NCBI GenBank assembly: GCA_964548175.1
Contig: CAZJQS010000007.1
Span: 62,001-126,000 of the forward strand
DNA: 64,000 nucleotides
Source of the DNA: JANQPA01 sp964548175
GTDB lineage: Bacteria; Bacteroidota; Bacteroidia; Chitinophagales; Saprospiraceae
Reading direction: 5' to 3'
Part shown: piece by piece, positions 8,185-17,389 of the stretch
Layout of the letters: each line of letters starts with the position of its first letter
Numbering within the stretch: the stretch's first letter is position 1
The notes under the pieces: model-generated
Database searches by the model: none
The model's input: the letters and a program-made list of their open reading frames with translations, nothing else
What the model was told of the DNA's origin: nothing
Position numbers and translations under genes: made by a program

Positions 8185-8991
8185 TTAAGTCCAAATAACC
8201 ATTGATTTGAATCCCGCTAAATTACCATTATATCCAATGCCTAGTACATACACGGGATGGTTGGATTCAAGGTCAGGATGGTTATCCATACCGAGGATTA
8301 TGATTTTAAGGTCACTAAGATTTGCCTGCATCAACTCCACCAGAGTTTGTGCACGATCGGAAAACCCAGATCGAAAATGTTGTTCTGTAAAGGTTAGCAG
8401 CGCCCTGTCTGCAGACTCAAAACGCGCCACCATTCCTTTTGGAGTATTCGGATCTACTCCCAAAGCTTTTGTAAACGAATCAGGGCTTAAACTGCGGCCT
8501 GGATGTTCCAAAAAGAAGGACTCTATGGCTATAGCAGCTTCAGAGCCATAATCATCAAAAAGAAGCCCCTCTGTTAATTGGGCAATGCGTTCACTTACTT
8601 CATGGGGGCTAAGAACTACATTGTTTGCAGTAATTCTGAGGAGTTCCATAGCCATTGGAAAGGCTGACTCGTGAAGTTGGGCAATTTCCTGATTGGTGGA
8701 AAGCGTGAAGCGCTCTTTAATTTCAAAATTTGGAATGATTTGATCCTGAATGAAGGCTATGCCTTTATCGATTACCTCTTCGGTCACCCGCATTCTTGGC
8801 CTATTTTCTAAATCGAGGAGAAAGTTATAGAAGAATTCGAGGAACCTTCTTTTTTGCGGATCTTCAGTTTGTTGAAGCAACCGTTTTAGGTCAGCGCGAC
8901 TAACCATCCCGTCTCCATCGGTCGCCGATAGCAAGGTTGAACGAGTATCTTTCAGTGAATTTATAAGGTCAATAATTTTTATCAGCGCCAT
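8185..8991 (-). CDS. Hypothetical protein, possible nuclease A inhibitor-like C-terminus
   Basis: This 268-residue, mostly helical protein has no signal peptide or membrane segment, so it is probably cytosolic. Residues 23-34 (ATDGDGMVSRAD) resemble an EF-hand loop, but position 1 is Ala instead of Asp, so calcium binding is doubtful. The C-terminal 45 residues (LKIIILGMDNHPD, then VYVLGIGYNGNLAGFKSM) have the strand-turn-strand look of the nuclease A inhibitor family (NuiA-like), but I cannot confirm it. The gene stands alone between gene remnants and a divergently transcribed PLP enzyme. Coding quality is good and there are no interruptions. Confidence 0.6.
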   Translation of the reverse strand: MALIKIIDLINSLKDTRSTLLSATDGDGMVSRADLKRLLQQTEDPQKRRFLEFFYNFLLDLENRPRMRVTEEVIDKGIAFIQDQIIPNFEIKERFTLSTNQEIAQLHESAFPMAMELLRITANNVVLSPHEVSERIAQLTEGLLFDDYGSEAAIAIESFFLEHPGRSLSPDSFTKALGVDPNTPKGMVARFESADRALLTFTEQHFRSGFSDRAQTLVELMQANLSDLKIIILGMDNHPDLESNHPVYVLGIGYNGNLAGFKSMVIWT

Positions 8992-9250
8992 ATTAGCATA
9001 AGTAATTGATGTAAAAAAAAGCCAGAGCTTGTGGGGGATCTTATCCCTTCTGGCTTGACTCTAATATCGAGCTTTCCGTCCACTAAACCAATATGCTTCA
9101 GCAAATTTTTAGCTAGTATGTTAAAGAGGACGACATGGCATTTTTTTAAACTTTTGAAAAAAACATATTACTCCGCTTTTTTCAGTAAAATGTCTAAATT
9201 CCCTTCACTCATTCAGGGTTGTAGAAATTCCTTTATCTTTAGCCGAAAAA

Positions 9251-10720
9251 ATGCCACTTACGACTACCGAAAAGAAAAGTTTACCCGAAACAGGAAAAAC
9301 TCATCAGGAGATTTTGGCCCGACTTAAGGAAATGCGATCCGATGACGTCAAATGGAAAGAAGGTCGCGTATGGAGCCTGGTTTATTATGTGGATGAAGAA
9401 CACTTGGCTTTACTGAATGAAGCCTTTAAAATGTACCTCTCCGAGAATATGCTCAATCCTTATGCCTGGGAGAGCCTTCGTCAGATGGAGAAGGACATTC
9501 TGAGCATGGCCATTGGCTTATTAAATGGCAACGATCAAAATGTGGGCGTCATCACGTCCGGTGGGACAGAAAGTATTTTCCAATCCGTATATACCTACAG
9601 GGAATGGGCCCGCAAACATAAGCCGAAGGCCAAACAACCGGAGATCGTAGTGCCGGTGTCCATCCATCCTGCTTTTGAGAAAGCTGCTCATATTCTGGGG
9701 CTGAAGATCAAAAGAATACCTACCGGCGAGGATCTGAGCGCCCAGCCAGATCTGATACGGGAGGCCATCACTCCTAATACCATTATGCTGGCGGCCTCAG
9801 CACCTTCTTATCCTCATGGCATTTTAGATCCTATCGAGGAAATCGGAAAGATCGCTCAGGAACATCAGCTTCCTTTTCATGTGGATTCCTGCGTAGGCGG
9901 ATACATGCTACCCTGGGTGGAAAAGTTGGGGTATCCATTGTCGCCCTGGGATTTTCGAGTGCCCGGCGTAACATCCATGTCTGCCGATATCCATAAATTC
10001 GGTTATGGCGCTAAGGGGTGCTCTACTTTGATCTATCGCTCGATGGATTATATGCGCCATCAGTTTTTTATCGCCACAGAATTTCCGGGCGGTATTTATG
10101 CGTCGGCCACTTTCCAGGGCTCCCGCTCTGGCGGACCGATCGCTGCCGCATGGGCAGCCATGCATGCCTTAGGTCAGCAGGGGTACCTCAAAATCGCCAA
10201 AGATATCATGGAGGGGACCATGAGTCTGAAAAAGGAAATTGAACAGATACCGGAACTTGAAGTCCTGGGACAGCCTTGTATGAACATCATTTCCTACAAA
10301 ACAATTGATTCCAGGCCTGATATTTTTGTCATAGCCGACTACCTGGAAGATCAGGGTTGGATGGTCGATCGACAGCAGTTTCCCAACTCCATTCACCTGA
10401 CTGTGATGCGGCATCACTTACCGGCCATCGATCAGTATATTCAGGATCTGAAAGATGCCATTCAATATGCAAAAGCTAATCCTAAGGCTACCGCAAAAGG
10501 CAATGCAGCCTTATACGGCCTGATGGCTCGTATCCCCTTCCGGGGAATGGTCAAATCTAATGTCCGAAAACTGTTCGAAGAAATGTACAGCAATCCTCAA
10601 AACATCATCAACGCCAGTCAGAACGGCTCTTCCAGCCCCGCTGATAGCGGCCCCGCCTGGGCCGGAGCATTGAATAGGGTGTTGATCGGTTTGGGTAAGA
10701 TTTTTGGGAGCAATAAATAA
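9251..10720 (+). CDS. Sphingosine-1-phosphate lyase-like PLP enzyme
   Basis: This 489-residue group II PLP-dependent lyase has the segment SMSADIHKFGYGAKGC, in which Lys249 would form the internal aldimine. Downstream, FPGGIYASATFQGSRSGG matches the layout of eukaryotic sphingosine-1-phosphate lyase (QGGIYASPTIAGSRPGG-type). TSGGTESI (phosphate-binding loop) and FHVDSCVGGYMLPW also fit. The lyase cleaves phosphorylated long-chain bases into a fatty aldehyde and phosphoethanolamine. Unlike the eukaryotic enzyme, no N-terminal membrane helix is visible, so it is probably soluble. Sphingolipid-producing Bacteroidota could use it for turnover of dihydrosphingosine phosphate, but no serine palmitoyltransferase or kinase is adjacent. 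A related glutamate/tyrosine decarboxylase role cannot be excluded but fits the motifs less well. Confidence 0.82.
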   Translation: MPLTTTEKKSLPETGKTHQEILARLKEMRSDDVKWKEGRVWSLVYYVDEEHLALLNEAFKMYLSENMLNPYAWESLRQMEKDILSMAIGLLNGNDQNVGVITSGGTESIFQSVYTYREWARKHKPKAKQPEIVVPVSIHPAFEKAAHILGLKIKRIPTGEDLSAQPDLIREAITPNTIMLAASAPSYPHGILDPIEEIGKIAQEHQLPFHVDSCVGGYMLPWVEKLGYPLSPWDFRVPGVTSMSADIHKFGYGAKGCSTLIYRSMDYMRHQFFIATEFPGGIYASATFQGSRSGGPIAAAWAAMHALGQQGYLKIAKDIMEGTMSLKKEIEQIPELEVLGQPCMNIISYKTIDSRPDIFVIADYLEDQGWMVDRQQFPNSIHLTVMRHHLPAIDQYIQDLKDAIQYAKANPKATAKGNAALYGLMARIPFRGMVKSNVRKLFEEMYSNPQNIINASQNGSSSPADSGPAWAGALNRVLIGLGKIFGSNK

Positions 10721-10757
10721 AAAAAGGCGGGCGCCTCAGGCGCCCGCCTTTTTTTTT
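10721..10757. terminator. Bidirectional intrinsic terminator
   Basis: A perfect 10 bp stem (arm GGCGGGCGCC at 10726-10735, loop TCA, opposite arm to 10748) is flanked by an A run on the left and a T run on the right. It lies directly after the lyase stop codon and at the end of the convergent sulfatase gene, so it can stop transcripts from both sides. Confidence 0.92.
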
Positions 10758-12363
10758 ATTTATTTGTTTCATTAATCCCCTTCAAAGAAACATAAGGCGG
10801 CTCAAACACCCATTCGGGGACCTCATACTGCTGCTGAAGCCTGGATAATTCCGTTTTTAGAGAATCGGTTAGCGCCTCAAAGCCTGATTGACCGTACAGG
10901 TTGTTGACTTCATAAGGGTCTTCCTGCAGATCATATAATTCCCAGACATCGTCGGTGTAAAAGTGGATTAGCTTGTGGTCTTTTGTGCGAACACCCTCGT
11001 GGCGGCCTACGACGTGCTGGCCATGGTCATAGTAGTGGTAATAAACCGATTTTCGCCAATCAGGAGGTATTTTTCCGAGTAACAAGGGCAGATAGGAGGC
11101 TCCCTGCATTTCTTCCGGCGGATTAATACCTGCTATGTCCAAAAAAGTAGGACCATAGTCAATATTTTGCACCAATTCCTCGACCCTGGTCCCCGGAGCA
11201 ATGGTTCCCGGCCAGCGGATGAGTAACGGCATTTTCATGGCCTCTTCGTACATCAAGCGCTTTTCTTTGTAGCCGTGCTCTCCGGTAAAATAACTCTGAT
11301 CGGAAGCGTAGATGACTACCGTATTTTTTTTCAATTCCGGGCGCTCATCCAGCCAGCTCAGCAACTTACCCACATTCTCATCAATGGCGTCCACAATGCG
11401 GATATAGTCCTTGATGAATCGCTGATAGGCATATTGCCGCATGTTGTCCCCTTCCAGTTGCCCCGATTCTTTCATTTGCAGGAAAAGCCGGTTTTGGGGA
11501 TCGATGACCTCGTGATAAGCTTTTAACTCTTCCGCTGTCATTCTTTTCAAATAAATATCCTTTTGAGGATCGTATTCGCCATAGAACGGGCGGGGGCGGA
11601 AATTATCCAGGAAAAAATTCACCTGTTTGGCATAGTAGGATCGCCCCTCCAGATCATCGTATAAGCTTACCGGCTCGGCTATGGTATCCTTCAAATATTT
11701 TTTCAAATTCCGCAAAGGCGGCATCCGCGGCACATGTGGGGCTTTGAATTGAACGAACAGCATGAAAGGATCCCCTGTCTCACCATTTTGGTCTAGCCAG
11801 CTTAAGGCATCTCCTGTGATAAGATCCGTTGAATACCCCGTCGTATCGATTGCTCTGCCATCGCTGGTGACAAAATGTGGGTTGTAGTAAAACCCTTGCC
11901 GGCCGGCCCCGGTCAGGATTTTCCAATAATCAAACTCATCGCCCGGGTTACTGTTGAGGTGCCATTTACCGAACAGGACGGTTTGATATCCGTTTTGCTG
12001 TAATATTCTGGGAAAAAGGGTTTGGGAGCCATCCCATGGCGCGCCGTTGCCGGTGACGCCGTTCTTATGGCTGTGCTTTCCGGTTAGTATGCTCGCCCGA
12101 CTAGGGCCGCAGATGGAATTGCCGCAAAAGCTATTGATGAAAATGGCGCCCTCTTCCGCCAGTCGGTCAATATTCGGCGTTTGATTGACGCTGCCATCAT
12201 AGGCGCTGATGGTCCTGTTGGCATGGTCGTCCGCCATAATGAAAATAATGTTCGGACGAGTAGCTGCTTCCTCTTGTTGTTCTGCACATCCCATGGCCAG
12301 GGAAAGCATCATTGTAAGGAGCATAAATTTTGGAAAAGAAGTTAGATCAGATATTAAAGACAT
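10756..12363 (-). CDS. Sulfatase, exported lipoprotein (type I, FGly)
   Basis: This 535-residue type I sulfatase carries the formylglycine signature CGPSRASILTG (Cys85 to Arg89). It also has the N-terminal metal-binding pair in FIMADDHA (Asp45, Asp46) and a later metal/substrate segment, YASDQSYFTGEHGYKEKR. The N-terminus has a hydrophobic stretch ending LAMGCAEQQ, probably a lipoprotein signal, so the enzyme would sit in the periplasm or on the outer membrane. It hydrolyses sulfate esters on carbohydrates and needs a formylglycine-generating enzyme, which is not in the window. It is the last gene of the leftward half of the carbohydrate locus, 159 bp after the GH3 gene. The precise sulfatase subfamily and sugar position cannot be read here. 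Confidence 0.9.
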   Translation of the reverse strand: MSLISDLTSFPKFMLLTMMLSLAMGCAEQQEEAATRPNIIFIMADDHANRTISAYDGSVNQTPNIDRLAEEGAIFINSFCGNSICGPSRASILTGKHSHKNGVTGNGAPWDGSQTLFPRILQQNGYQTVLFGKWHLNSNPGDEFDYWKILTGAGRQGFYYNPHFVTSDGRAIDTTGYSTDLITGDALSWLDQNGETGDPFMLFVQFKAPHVPRMPPLRNLKKYLKDTIAEPVSLYDDLEGRSYYAKQVNFFLDNFRPRPFYGEYDPQKDIYLKRMTAEELKAYHEVIDPQNRLFLQMKESGQLEGDNMRQYAYQRFIKDYIRIVDAIDENVGKLLSWLDERPELKKNTVVIYASDQSYFTGEHGYKEKRLMYEEAMKMPLLIRWPGTIAPGTRVEELVQNIDYGPTFLDIAGINPPEEMQGASYLPLLLGKIPPDWRKSVYYHYYDHGQHVVGRHEGVRTKDHKLIHFYTDDVWELYDLQEDPYEVNNLYGQSGFEALTDSLKTELSRLQQQYEVPEWVFEPPYVSLKGINETNK

Positions 12364-12463
12364 GATGTTATTTGGGTGTTTGGTTAACCAAAAACAGATG
12401 CTGTTTCGCCTGCGGCGAAAGGATGCTGGATACTGATCCCGACAGGGCAGGAGATGCTGACGA

Positions 12464-12479
12464 TTTACACCACCCCCAG
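12464..12479 (-). repeat. Solo end of the long palindromic element
   Basis: The reverse complement of this stretch, CTGGGGGTGGTGTAAA, nearly matches the outer end of element copy 2 (CTGGGGTGGTGTAAA). No other part of the element is present nearby. It could be a decayed copy or a chance match. Confidence 0.4.
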
Positions 12480-12522
12480 CTTCTGTTCATCCTGAAAATT
12501 AAGTTTATCCTTGACCTCTTTC

Positions 12523-14769
12523 CTACTCCAGCGTAAACAACGCCATATTCTCCGTGTCCGAGCTCCCGCCTACATAAACCTCAAACTCACCCGGCTCCCA
12601 CACAAAGTCCATATCCTGGTTATAGAAGCGCAGGTCATCAGGAGTAAGGGTAAACTCGACGGTTTGTTCGGCGCCTCTTTCCAGGAAGATCTTTTGGAAA
12701 CCTTTCAACTCTTTTAGCGGACGAGTTACGGAAGCGACTTTGTCACGAATGTAGAGCTGAATAACCTCATGGCCGTCGTATTCTCCGGTATTTCGGACGG
12801 TGACGCTAACGGTCAGTTCTCCGCCCTCTTGTAGGTTATTGGAGCTAAGTTCCGGCTCAGAATACTCGAAAGTAGCATAGCTCAGACCATGTCCAAACGG
12901 ATAGAGCGGGGTATTGGGAGCATCCAGGTATCTTGAACGGAAGCGAGGCTCCACCTCATCATCCTTGGGGCGGCCTGTGTTTTTGGCATTATAGAAAATC
13001 GGCACCTGTCCCAGATTGCGGGGGAAGGTAACCACCAGTTTACCGGAGGGGTTGTGATCGCCGAATAATACATCGGCGATGGCTGTTCCGCCTTCCGTAC
13101 CGGGATGCCAGGCTTCAACGATGGCAGGAACGTTGTCGTGTTCCCATTGCAGGGTTAAAGGCCGGCCGTTCATGAGGACCAGCACGACTGGTTTGTTGGT
13201 TGCCAGTACAGCCTTGATGAGGTCCTGCTGATTTCCAGGCAGGTCGATATTGGTTACGCTGGCGGCTTCGCCGCTCATGGCGGAAGTTTCCCCCATGACC
13301 ATAACTACTACGTCACTGCTGCGCGCCAGGCTAACAGCTTCCGAAAAGCCGGATTCATCATCTGTATCTACTTCTGTTCCTTTGGCATATCGGAAGTTCA
13401 GGCCGCGAGCTTCAAAGGCTTCTTTGACACTTACGGCTACCCCTTTACGATCGCCGGCGCCAGCCCAGGTGCCGATGATATCGGCTTCGTCGGCGGCAAA
13501 GGGGCCGATCAGGGCAATGCTTTGATTTTCATTTAAAGGGAGGACATCGTCATTTTTCAACAAAACGATAGAATGAGCCGCCAGTTTACGAGCGGCCCCT
13601 CGATGCTCCAGTTTAAGGATGGTATTTTTTTCTCTTTCTTCGTTGCTGTAGCGATAGGGATCATCGAACAGGCCCAGCTTGAATTTAGCTTCCAGGATGC
13701 GGCGGCAGGCGTCTTCGACCAGTGATTCCTCAACGGCGCCTTCTTCTACCAATTCTTTGAGGTGTAAACGATAAAAGCTGCTCATCATATCCATATCCGT
13801 GCCGGCGATCATTGCCAGGCGAGCAGCGTCTTTTGGGTCTTTGGCGAAACCATGGGGGATCAATTCCATTACGGCCGTGTAATCAGAAACCACAAATCCT
13901 TCAAAGCCCCATTCGTCGCGGAGAATATCTCGGTATAGAAAAGTATTTCCAGTGGCGGGCACGCCGTTCAATTCGTTAAAGGCGGTCATAAACGTTCCGA
14001 CTCCTGCATCGACGGCTGCTTTGAAAGGAGGAAGGTAAATTTCACGCAAGGTGCGCTCGCTGATATCTACTGTGTGATAGTCACGGCCGCCCTGGGCGGC
14101 GCCGTAGGCGACGAAGTGCTTCGCACAAGCCAGAACAGTGGTGGTGTCTGTAAGATCATCACCCTGAAAGCCGTTGACATATGCTTGGGCAAGTTCACTG
14201 GCCAGATAGGGATCTTCACCGGGGCCTTCAGCGATACGGCCCCACCGGGGGTCGCGGGCAATGTCCAGCATGGGTGCGAAGGTCCAGTGCATACCTTCAG
14301 CGGCTGCTTCCGTAGCGGCAATGCGGGCGCTTTTTTCCACCTGCTCCATATCCCAGCTGCAGGCACTGGCGAGGTTAATGGGGAAGATGGTCTTGTACCC
14401 ATGAATGACGTCGTATCCGATGATCAGCGGAATACCCAAACGCGTTTCTTCAACAGCTATTCTCTGCATTTCACGCGTGAAAGCAGCGCCGCGGGCATTC
14501 AGCAAGGAGCCGACCATGCCATCTTTGATCCACTGCTCATAATCGGTGTTGATCTTTGGCCCTGTAACACTCCACCCTCCGGAATATTGGACGCATTGGC
14601 CGATCTTTTCCTCCAGCGTCATCAAAGCCATCACAGAGTCAACCTTCCTGGCCAGTTCTGCATCGGCGGCGGCAGCACCGTCACCGGATGGGGCGGTGCA
14701 ACTGAAAAAGGAAAAAATAATTCCTGCAAGTAAAGAAAAAATTAAGCTGTGTTTTGATTGCATGCTCAT
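12523..14769 (-). CDS. GH3 family beta-glycosidase, lipoprotein
   Basis: The product is about 748 residues from the Met just before a lipoprotein-type signal (LLAGIIFSFFSCTAP). The GH3 domain carries MTLEEKIGQ near the start, KHFVAYGAAQGGRDY in the middle and the nucleophile aspartate in GFVVSDYTAV. A second alpha/beta domain (MVMGETSAMSGEAASV) supplies the usual acid/base region. A fibronectin III-like C-terminal domain (VTVRNTGEYDGHEVIQLY) completes the family layout. It would release beta-linked glucose or related sugars from oligosaccharides in the periplasm. It is divergently transcribed from a second GH3 gene (15003-17315), and the 230 bp between the two genes probably holds both promoters. 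Confidence 0.92.
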   Translation of the reverse strand: MSMQSKHSLIFSLLAGIIFSFFSCTAPSGDGAAAADAELARKVDSVMALMTLEEKIGQCVQYSGGWSVTGPKINTDYEQWIKDGMVGSLLNARGAAFTREMQRIAVEETRLGIPLIIGYDVIHGYKTIFPINLASACSWDMEQVEKSARIAATEAAAEGMHWTFAPMLDIARDPRWGRIAEGPGEDPYLASELAQAYVNGFQGDDLTDTTTVLACAKHFVAYGAAQGGRDYHTVDISERTLREIYLPPFKAAVDAGVGTFMTAFNELNGVPATGNTFLYRDILRDEWGFEGFVVSDYTAVMELIPHGFAKDPKDAARLAMIAGTDMDMMSSFYRLHLKELVEEGAVEESLVEDACRRILEAKFKLGLFDDPYRYSNEEREKNTILKLEHRGAARKLAAHSIVLLKNDDVLPLNENQSIALIGPFAADEADIIGTWAGAGDRKGVAVSVKEAFEARGLNFRYAKGTEVDTDDESGFSEAVSLARSSDVVVMVMGETSAMSGEAASVTNIDLPGNQQDLIKAVLATNKPVVLVLMNGRPLTLQWEHDNVPAIVEAWHPGTEGGTAIADVLFGDHNPSGKLVVTFPRNLGQVPIFYNAKNTGRPKDDEVEPRFRSRYLDAPNTPLYPFGHGLSYATFEYSEPELSSNNLQEGGELTVSVTVRNTGEYDGHEVIQLYIRDKVASVTRPLKELKGFQKIFLERGAEQTVEFTLTPDDLRFYNQDMDFVWEPGEFEVYVGGSSDTENMALFTLE

Positions 14770-15002
14770 ACTGGTTAAGTAGTGTGAATTTTTATGGAAA
14801 AATATTGGATTCATAATTTTTTATCATTGAAAAAGGACGGAACTTCTGTAAATTAAATAAAAAATTTCTTTGCTTTACTTCGGCAGCAAAAAAGAAGTGG
14901 CAGGGGTTTAAAGTTTGGCTCTAGGCGCTCAAAAACAATATTACCAGGCCGTTTTCCTAAGCTTCATGTACAAAAAATAAAAACAACAAAAAGCAAAACA
15001 CA
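14770..15002. other. Divergent promoter region of the glycosidase locus
   Basis: This AT-rich gap lies between the two outward-facing GH3 genes. It must contain the start signals for both halves of the locus. I cannot assign exact -33/-7 elements, and no hairpin or operator palindrome stands out. Confidence 0.45.
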
Positions 15003-17315
15003 ATGACCGTTTTCAAGAAATTATTCACATTCGCTATTATTTTTTCGATGCTGGGTTCGATCCTCATGGCTCAGGAATCGCCCTTAACTAGAGATCCTAA
15101 CACTCCTGAGGTTCATTTTTCTCTGCTGGTGGATTCTCTGCTTCAGATCATGACGCTGGAGGAAAAAATCGGTCAGCTCAATTTGCTGAACACCGGCGGC
15201 GCCATTACCGGCTCTTTATTTAACGAAAATGTGGAACAAAAGATCGCTGATGGTAAAGTAGGGGCAGTGTTTGGAGTGAGAGGGGTGAAAAGGTCGAGAG
15301 CAGCCCAGGAAATTGCCGTCACGAAAACGCGCCTGGGTATTCCTTTGATGATAGGTATCGATGTTATTCACGGTCATAAGACGGTCTTTCCCATTCCACT
15401 GGGCTTGTCCTGCAGCTGGGATATGGGATTGATCGAAGAAACCGCTCGCCAGGCGGCGCGGGAAGCAACGGCTGAGGGGCTAATGTGGACGTATTCTCCT
15501 ATGGTCGATATCGCCAGAGATCCGCGTTGGGGCCGTATCGCTGAAGGCGCAGGAGAAGACCCTTTTCTGGGTTCCAAAATAGCCGCTGCTATGGTGCGCG
15601 GATACCAGGGGGAGGACCTGGCAAATCCCTCTACTATGTTGTCCTGTGTCAAACATTTTGCTTTGTACGGCGCAGCAGAAGGGGGCCGTGATTATGCGAC
15701 CGTTGATATGAGCCGCGTCAGAATGTTCAATGAATACCTGCCGCCTTTCAAGGCAGCTGTTGAGGCCGGAGTAGGCTCTGTCATGACCTCTTTCAACGTA
15801 GTGGATTACATTCCTGCCTCCGGCAATGCGTATTTGTTCCAGGAAGTGCTTCGTGATCGCTGGGGCTTTGACGGCATGGTAGTAACTGACTATACCGCAG
15901 TCGATGAAATGATCGACCATGGCATGGGAGATTTGCAGGAAGTATCGGCTTTGGCACTGCGCGCAGGAGCCGACATGGATATGGTGAGCGAAGGTTTTTT
16001 AAGAACTTTGAAAAAATCCCTGGAAGAAGGAAAAGTGACCCAAAAACAAATAGACCAGGCTTGTGCAAGAGTGTTGCTGGCTAAAGAAAAACTTGGATTG
16101 TTCGAAGACCCCTACCGCTATTTTGATGAAGAACGGGAAGCTCGAGAGGTAATGATCCCCTCTCTTCTGTCTTTTGCCAGGGAAACGGCAGCCCAAACAT
16201 TCGTATTGCTGAAAAATAATGACAATCTGCTGCCCTTATCCAAATCCGGCAAGATCGCCGTCATCGGGCCACTGGCTGATAGCCGCAGGAACATGATGGG
16301 CACCTGGAGCGTAGCCGGCGATCACAGTAAATCCGTTACAGTGATCGAAGGGATCAGAGAGGTCGTCGGCAACCAGGCCGAAGTGCTCTATGCAAAAGGC
16401 GCTAATATCAGCGATGATCCCGTTTTTGCAAAAAAAGTGAATGCCTTCGGCCAAGAGATCAATATTGACCCCCGCGACCCGGAGGTGATGATCGAGGAAG
16501 CACTCGAAAAAGCCCGGCAATCCGATGTGATCGTGGCAGTAGTAGGAGAAGCCGCCGACATGTCAGGCGAAGCTTCCAGTTTGGCCCATATCGGACTGCA
16601 GCCCAGCCAGCGTAAATTAATGGAAGCACTCCAAACAACGGGTAAGCCCATCGTGATGGTGCTGTACAACGGCCGACCTATGACCCTGACCTGGGAAGAA
16701 GAAAATATGGATGCTATTCTGGATGTTTGGTTCGGAGGTATTCAGGGGGGGAACGCTGTAGCCGATGTCTTATTCGGGGATGTCAATCCTTCCGGTAAAC
16801 TGACGACTTCCTTCCCCGTGCATGTCGGGCAAATTCCTGTCTATCACAGCATGCTGAACACCGGTCGGCCACAGGACGGCTCCAAATACGCTAAGTTTGA
16901 GACCAATTACCTCGATATTCCCAACGAGCCGCTTTATCCTTTTGGGTATGGCTTGAGTTACACCAGCTTTGAGTATGGGAATATCCGATTGTCGGATACG
17001 ATTATGTACTGGAACGATGCTATTCAGGCCAGCATAGAGGTGACCAATACGGGCAACCGGCCGGGAAAAGAGATCGTGCAGCTGTACCTCCGCGATATGG
17101 TGGGCTCCATCAGCCGGCCTGTTAAAGAGCTCAAAGGATTTGAAAAGATCGAACTGGCTCCGGGGGAAAGTAAAACCGTTACCTTTACCATAACCGAAGA
17201 ATTGCTGAAGTTTTACAACAGCGAAATCGATTATGTGTCCGAGCCCGGCCTGTTTCAGCTAATGATCGGACCCAATTCCCGGGATGTGCAGACGGTGGAG
17301 TTTGAATTGAGATAG
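15003..17315 (+). CDS. GH3 family beta-glycosidase, secreted
   Basis: This 770-residue protein has a cleavable signal peptide ending near SILMAQ. The GH3 signatures run in order: MTLEEKIGQLN, RDPRWGRIAEGAGEDPFLG, KHFALYGAAEGGRDY and the nucleophile Asp296 in GMVVTDYTAVDEM. These are followed by the second domain with VGEAADMSGEASS and a C-terminal fibronectin III-like domain (EVTNTGNRPGKEIVQLYLRD). It is a full-length paralogue of the neighbouring leftward GH3, differing in having a soluble rather than a lipoprotein signal. It is the first gene of the rightward operon (GH3, GH2, sulfatase, GH43, sulfatase), with the next gene 74 bp away. The likely role is trimming of oligosaccharides in the periplasm. 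The sugar specificity is not deducible. Confidence 0.93.
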   Translation: MTVFKKLFTFAIIFSMLGSILMAQESPLTRDPNTPEVHFSLLVDSLLQIMTLEEKIGQLNLLNTGGAITGSLFNENVEQKIADGKVGAVFGVRGVKRSRAAQEIAVTKTRLGIPLMIGIDVIHGHKTVFPIPLGLSCSWDMGLIEETARQAAREATAEGLMWTYSPMVDIARDPRWGRIAEGAGEDPFLGSKIAAAMVRGYQGEDLANPSTMLSCVKHFALYGAAEGGRDYATVDMSRVRMFNEYLPPFKAAVEAGVGSVMTSFNVVDYIPASGNAYLFQEVLRDRWGFDGMVVTDYTAVDEMIDHGMGDLQEVSALALRAGADMDMVSEGFLRTLKKSLEEGKVTQKQIDQACARVLLAKEKLGLFEDPYRYFDEEREAREVMIPSLLSFARETAAQTFVLLKNNDNLLPLSKSGKIAVIGPLADSRRNMMGTWSVAGDHSKSVTVIEGIREVVGNQAEVLYAKGANISDDPVFAKKVNAFGQEINIDPRDPEVMIEEALEKARQSDVIVAVVGEAADMSGEASSLAHIGLQPSQRKLMEALQTTGKPIVMVLYNGRPMTLTWEEENMDAILDVWFGGIQGGNAVADVLFGDVNPSGKLTTSFPVHVGQIPVYHSMLNTGRPQDGSKYAKFETNYLDIPNEPLYPFGYGLSYTSFEYGNIRLSDTIMYWNDAIQASIEVTNTGNRPGKEIVQLYLRDMVGSISRPVKELKGFEKIELAPGESKTVTFTITEELLKFYNSEIDYVSEPGLFQLMIGPNSRDVQTVEFELR

Positions 17316-17389
17316 TCGGTTCTCGTCCTGTGTGCATTGAACCAACATCCCTATCCAGCAATCACCCCAACATCAGAAATAATTAACCT

